Positions 5,443 through 9,430 of a DNA stretch of 9,430 nucleotides are shown one piece after another. Position 1 is the stretch's first letter. Each line of letters opens with the position of its first letter. The notes beneath the pieces were generated by a model. It saw only the letters and a list, made by a program, of their open reading frames with translations, was not told the origin of the DNA and ran no database searches. Made by a program: the position numbers and the translations under genes. Source of the DNA: Planctomycetota bacterium (lineage in GTDB: Bacteria > Planctomycetota > Phycisphaerae > Sedimentisphaerales > SM23-30); NCBI GenBank assembly GCA_029573975.1, contig JAKQBU010000639.1, positions 1 to 9,430 of the forward strand, read 5' to 3'.

Positions 5443-8400
5443 CTAAAACTCATCGACAATGACAAAGTCGTCCTGGGCAGCCAGCTTCAGATGCAGCTTG
5501 CTGCCGGCGCCGGCATCGAAATAGAATCCAAATTTCTGCCCGTCATTCCCGGTAACGATAGCGGCATTCTTGCCCGGGGTAATGGCGGCACTTGATTTTT
5601 CGCGGCTGGAACTGCCGCCGGACAACTGCGGAAACAGAGAAGAATAAATCGGCGTTACACCGATGGCCACGTGGGAATTTCGGAACTCGCCGCCGAAGCG
5701 GAAGCTGCCGATGTTGCCGCCGTGGAGCAGATCCCCGGCACCCGGCAGACCATCCATGCCGATGTCGTAACCGGCCAGAATATAAGAATCGATCACATCT
5801 TTCTGAATCTTAACGGAGTTGATGCGTTCCCCGGCACTGAGCATGGCATTATTCAGGTTGCGTGCAAGAATCGTTCCAATCGTCTGGCCGCGCACCGTCG
5901 CCGAAAGGGTGCCTTGCGGAGTCTTCACCTGGCCCACCTTATTCATGGCCAGGATATCGCCCGTAATGTCGCCGGCGGCCCGCAGGTTCAGCACCGAACC
6001 GGCGCTCGCCGTGACATCCACGGCAAAATTACCCTCCTTGATGACCACATCGCGCAGGCAGCCGGCCGACAGCGAACCGCTTGGATACGTACCCGCGCGG
6101 AAAAGGCGGACCGGTCCGGAAAAATCAAAAACCGCGCCGCTGCCGATATCATCCGCCACCAGCACGATACCCTGCTCCACGGAAGCATCGGTACTGACTA
6201 TAATAGTGCCCGCCAGGTCGTCGAGCAGGAGGGCTTCAATCCCGCCGGTAGCGATAATGGCATTTTCGATCCGCGTCTCTTTTGTTGAAAGCTTGCCGAG
6301 GGAGCCGTTGATGAAGATACTGCCCACCACCGCATAGGCATCACCCTTGGTTTTGATGGATAAAGAAGACTTATCGGTGGTATCCGTCAGCACGATATTT
6401 TCGATGCGGTCGGGCTGGCTTTCGGAGCTGTAAATATTCAGGGTACCCGGTCCGGTCAGGCTTACGATTACCAAGCCATCCTTTTCATTTTTCAGATGGG
6501 CGCTGTTGTCTTCGATCACCTCGACGGCAAATACTTCCCCTGTGACGCTATAATCGAAGGTGTTCTTATCCGCATCATTATTCGCAATGCGGACCCAGCC
6601 GGACTGGATGCCGGCAGTCGCCGTATCCATCTGGATGGTAAAGGTATCGGAAGCTCCCGGCGCCAGGATTTCGGCAAGACCTTCCACCAGGCTGTAACCC
6701 GCCGGCAGGGTAATGGCATCTATATGCAAATCCATATCCCCCTCATTGCGGACGGTAAAACTGACGGCCGGAGGCGTCCAGCCTTCGTTGGTGTTTCCGA
6801 AGGGAATCGGACTGCTTTGCCCATCCTCCAAAGCCGCAGATCCCGCCAGGACGACAATATCCGGACAGGCTATATGGCCGGTAATTTCAAACGAGAAGGG
6901 ATTCTCATCCGGATCATTGGCAACAAAATGGAGCGGGCCGGCCTGTGTCCCTTCGGTGCCGGTATCCAGGCGGACCGTGAAGGTATCCGTTTCTCCCGGC
7001 TGGAGACTCTCCAGCAAACCATCCACCAACTCATACCCGGCAGGCAAAATCACACTGCCGAGATTCAGCGGGTAATTACCGTCATTGCACACGGTAAAGA
7101 CCAGACTTGGCGCCGGTTCATCATATTCCATCGTTCCAAAATCAATGGCCGAGGTTTGCCCATTGACAATATTCTGGTCTCCCAGCAGCACCGTGACTTC
7201 CGGAGCGGCGACCAGACCGGTAATCGGGAAAACGAACGGGTTTTCCGTACTGTCATTGTTGCCCAGGCTGATAACGCCGGCCTTGAGGCCCGGAGTGTCG
7301 GTATCCAGCCGGACGGTAAAGGTATCCTCCGTACCAGGCTCCAAAACAGGAACGGCACTTTCCACCAGGGTATAACCCGCCGGCAGACTCAGGCTGCCAA
7401 GAATCAGATCCCCCTCGCCAAGGTTCTTCACGGTAAAAACAAATTGCGGCGGTTCTGCCGTACCCCAGCCCACCGTACCAAAATCCACAACCGTTGCCTG
7501 GCCATCCGTTATTTCCAGGGCGGCCAGCCGCACGGCAATTTCCGGCCCGATGACTTTGCCGGTTACGGGGAAATTAAAGGGATTTTCATTGCTATCATTA
7601 TTGGCGATGCGAATCTCACCATTGATGGTACGTACCGCCTGGGTGTCCAGCCGCACTGTGAAAGTGTCGCTGGCGCCCGCCTCCAGACTCGTGTTCAAGC
7701 CCTCCACCAGCACTAAACCTTCCGGCAGCAGGAGACCGTCCAGGACCAGGGGACTCTGCCCGTTATTCCGCACGGTAAAAACATATTCCGTGCCGGCCTG
7801 ACCCTCGATCTCCGTACCAAAATCGAAGATATTTACCTGGCCGTCCGTTAATTCTGCCATATCAGACCAAACCGCAATTTCCGGCCCGATGACCTTGCCG
7901 GTTACGGGGAAATTAAAGGGATTTTCATTGCTGTCATTATTGGCGATCCGAATCTCACCATTTATGGTACGTACCGTTTGCGTGTCCAGCCGTACTGTGA
8001 AAGTGTCGCTGGCACCTGCCTCCAGACTCGTGTTCAAGCCCTCCACCAGCAGCAGCCCATCCGGCAGAATCAGGCTGCTCAGGATCAAGGAACTCTGTCC
8101 GTCGTTCCGTACGGTGAACACAGAGTCCGTCCCGGTCTGGCCCTCCAACCCCGTGCCCAAGTCAACCGGCTGGTTCTGTCCATCAGTCAGATTGACGCCC
8201 GCCGCCGATACACTGATTTCCGGCGGGAGCACATCAGGAATGACGGGGATACTGGTAACCATACCGGTAATAGGGAAGTCAAACACCTCATCCGTCTGAT
8301 AGGACCAATACGAAATCTCCACCGTTCCGCTGTGTGCACCCACCGCGTCTGTGGTCATCTGGATACTGAAAAGGGCACTCTCCCCGGGATAGAGATACAT

Positions 8401-9430
8401 TTCGCCGTCATCCAGGCCGTCTATCAGCGCAAAGCCATTCGGGACCTGCAGATTGCCCAGCGATAAACCCGGTCCCTCGAAGTCTTCATAAATATTGGAG
8501 ATGATAAACTGGAGAACCGGGCCGGTTTTCCCCTGCTGGACGCTGCCGAAACTGATGGCCTGACCCTGGCCATCTGTGATACTCTGCGGCGATGGCTGTT
8601 TATCGAGGAAAACTCCAATGATCGCGGGTGTCTCGATGGTTCCCGTCACAGGAATGTTAAATGGATTTTCATCGGGATCGTTGCTGTAAATCAGAATCTC
8701 GCCGCTTACGGTGCCCGCCTGGTAGGTATCCACCTGGAAGCTGATGCTCGCGGTTTCACCATACCACAAGGTATTCTCGCCCTCTGAAATCCCATCCACC
8801 AGAGTGAGTCCTTCCGGCCAGTCCAGGTCGAGCAACATCAAAGGCGGTTCGCCTTCGTTCATCTGCTCGATGGTAAAGGTTATGATGGCGCCGGATTGCC
8901 ACTGCGGGATTGTACCGAAATCATAGGTGGTGAGTCCGTCCCAGAATTCCTGATCCCCTGATGTTACCCTGATTTCCGGCTCATAAACCGGTTCATTGCC
9001 GGTTACATTCACCAGGAGAGGCAAATCAAATGGATTCTCGTCCGGATCGTTCGCGAACAGCTCCAGGCTGCCGCTGTAGGTCCCCTCATACAGGTTCATC
9101 GCCTCCACCGTAATGAACGTGGAACCCCCGTCCGCCGGCAAGGACGCACCATAAAACGGCTCCGCCATCTGGAAGCCTCCGGGCAATCCGATCGTCGTCA
9201 ATTCCAGATTGTTGCTGCCGATGGCCCCATTATTGACAACGAGAAACGTTGCGTGAGGAGAAGGATAGGTTCCCGTTTTGGCCGTCCCGAAATCGATCCG
9301 CGACCGCCCGTCCAGCACCGCCACTGTGACGCCGTTGGTATCCACATACAGCACATCCATCTCCGGCGGCTGATTGCTGACCAGGGTTGCCTGGATCGGG
9401 ATAAAGAAGGGATTCTCATTGTCATCATTG
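5443..9430 (-). CDS. Giant choice-of-anchor D (Hydin-like) repeat protein, 5' end outside window
   Basis: The frame is open through the right edge. Beyond the first in-window ATG with substantial downstream sequence (9360) it still reads NDDNENPFFIPIQATLV, the end of another repeat, so that ATG is internal and the start is missing. Counting from Met 9360, complete repeats span residues 1-128, 129-245, 246-380, 381-493, 494-606, 607-720, 721-833 and 834-946. Each begins PE-[IV]-x-V, has DG(Q)...FG, FTVRN-G, LP-G, TFTVRLDT, and ends ANND-ENPF-FP-TG, which is the ASPM/SPD-2/Hydin Ig-like fold. Residues 947-1305 form a different beta-rich domain with solenoid-like periodicity (GDITGDILAMNKVGQVKT, AGYDIGMDG, GNIGSFRFGGEF) that I recall from very large planctomycete surface proteins. 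It ends DDFVIVDEF with no visible anchor. A cell-surface or secreted adhesive role is inferred. Confidence 0.85.
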   Translation of the reverse strand, partial: NDDNENPFFIPIQATLVSNQPPEMDVLYVDTNGVTVAVLDGRSRIDFGTAKTGTYPSPHATFLVVNNGAIGSNNLELTTIGLPGGFQMAEPFYGASLPADGGSTFITVEAMNLYEGTYSGSLELFANDPDENPFDLPLLVNVTGNEPVYEPEIRVTSGDQEFWDGLTTYDFGTIPQWQSGAIITFTIEQMNEGEPPLMLLDLDWPEGLTLVDGISEGENTLWYGETASISFQVDTYQAGTVSGEILIYSNDPDENPFNIPVTGTIETPAIIGVFLDKQPSPQSITDGQGQAISFGSVQQGKTGPVLQFIISNIYEDFEGPGLSLGNLQVPNGFALIDGLDDGEMYLYPGESALFSIQMTTDAVGAHSGTVEISYWSYQTDEVFDFPITGMVTSIPVIPDVLPPEISVSAAGVNLTDGQNQPVDLGTGLEGQTGTDSVFTVRNDGQSSLILSSLILPDGLLLVEGLNTSLEAGASDTFTVRLDTQTVRTINGEIRIANNDSNENPFNFPVTGKVIGPEIAVWSDMAELTDGQVNIFDFGTEIEGQAGTEYVFTVRNNGQSPLVLDGLLLPEGLVLVEGLNTSLEAGASDTFTVRLDTQAVRTINGEIRIANNDSNENPFNFPVTGKVIGPEIAVRLAALEITDGQATVVDFGTVGWGTAEPPQFVFTVKNLGEGDLILGSLSLPAGYTLVESAVPVLEPGTEDTFTVRLDTDTPGLKAGVISLGNNDSTENPFVFPITGLVAAPEVTVLLGDQNIVNGQTSAIDFGTMEYDEPAPSLVFTVCNDGNYPLNLGSVILPAGYELVDGLLESLQPGETDTFTVRLDTGTEGTQAGPLHFVANDPDENPFSFEITGHIACPDIVVLAGSAALEDGQSSPIPFGNTNEGWTPPAVSFTVRNEGDMDLHIDAITLPAGYSLVEGLAEILAPGASDTFTIQMDTATAGIQSGWVRIANNDADKNTFDYSVTGEVFAVEVIEDNSAHLKNEKDGLVIVSLTGPGTLNIYSSESQPDRIENIVLTDTTDKSSLSIKTKGDAYAVVGSIFINGSLGKLSTKETRIENAIIATGGIEALLLDDLAGTIIVSTDASVEQGIVLVADDIGSGAVFDFSGPVRLFRAGTYPSGSLSAGCLRDVVIKEGNFAVDVTASAGSVLNLRAAGDITGDILAMNKVGQVKTPQGTLSATVRGQTIGTILARNLNNAMLSAGERINSVKIQKDVIDSYILAGYDIGMDGLPGAGDLLHGGNIGSFRFGGEFRNSHVAIGVTPIYSSLFPQLSGGSSSREKSSAAITPGKNAAIVTGNDGQKFGFYFDAGAGSKLHLKLAAQDDFVIVDEF
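7535..7710 (-). repeat. Near-identical intragenic tandem repeat, copy in repeat 5
   Basis: This 176-base stretch matches 7874-8049 at a spacing of exactly 339 bases (113 codons). I count about ten mismatches, roughly 94% identity. Neighbouring repeats of the same protein are clearly more diverged in DNA. The match covers the second half of the Ig-like repeat (LVEGLNTSLEAGASDTFTVR to FNFPVTGKVIGPEIAV). Confidence 0.85.
7874..8049 (-). repeat. Near-identical intragenic tandem repeat, copy in repeat 4
   Basis: This is the partner of 7535-7710. The differences are scattered, and the coding frame and repeat register are kept. A recent unit duplication or gene conversion between adjacent repeats would explain it. 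Confidence 0.85.

Noticed and set aside
6496..7716. A 406-codon plus-strand frame opposite the giant repeat protein
   Set aside because: It shows repeating R/G/Q-rich antisense translation that follows the 113-codon period of the real gene. The minus frame has clear domain repeats.
1..9430. CRISPR array, rRNA, riboswitch or insertion sequence
   Set aside because: No short regularly spaced direct repeats with unique spacers, no rRNA-like sequence, and no transposase or terminal inverted repeats were seen. The 339-base periodicity is coding.

Overview
The window looks like bacterial DNA, most likely from the Planctomycetota (Phycisphaerae-like). The reasons are a giant protein built of choice-of-anchor D (ASPM/SPD-2/Hydin-type) repeats, a FecR-domain/lipoprotein/beta-barrel operon of a kind I associate with that phylum, and phage genes and an integrase remnant that resemble families I remember from planctomycete islands. 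The phylum call rests on recalled family resemblance, not on a marker gene. Strong Shine-Dalgarno sites (GGAGG, AAGGAG) and Sec/lipoprotein signal peptides support a bacterium with an outer membrane.

Region 1 (1-1748) is the right-hand end of an integrated mobile element, with all genes on the minus strand. In transcription order they are: a short protein whose first codon lies inside an attachment site (1718-1503), a double cysteine-cluster zinc-ribbon protein (1506-1066), a phage terminase small subunit (1031-540), a short coiled-coil protein (448-209), and a 'GRFAPGN' phage-associated protein (212 to beyond the left edge). Two of the junctions are 4-base ATGA stop/start overlaps, so this is a translationally coupled packaging-type operon. 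The border is a 3' half of tRNA-Phe(GAA) at 1699-1748. Its orientation puts the element on the left, and the intact tRNA gene should lie beyond the left edge.

Region 2 (1749-2426) is AT-rich and holds no intact gene. It carries a decayed fragment of a tyrosine recombinase (1858-2112, minus) that points at the tRNA fragment. This suggests an older, now ruined element used the same site. The 300 bases before 2433 hold only weak promoter-like sequence.

Region 3 (2433-5432, plus) is a three-gene export operon: an alginate-export-type outer-membrane barrel, a lipoprotein with an SLH-like C-terminal half, and a secreted FecR-domain protein. The intercistronic gaps hold hairpins, one of which can mask the FecR ribosome-binding site. 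All three products should act in the periplasm or outer membrane. Their joint substrate is not evident.

Region 4 (5443-9430, minus) is the 3' part of a very large gene that converges on the operon with 10 bases between the stop codons. It encodes eight complete ~113-residue choice-of-anchor D repeats, the tail of a ninth, and a ~360-residue beta-rich C-terminal domain. Its true start is outside the window.
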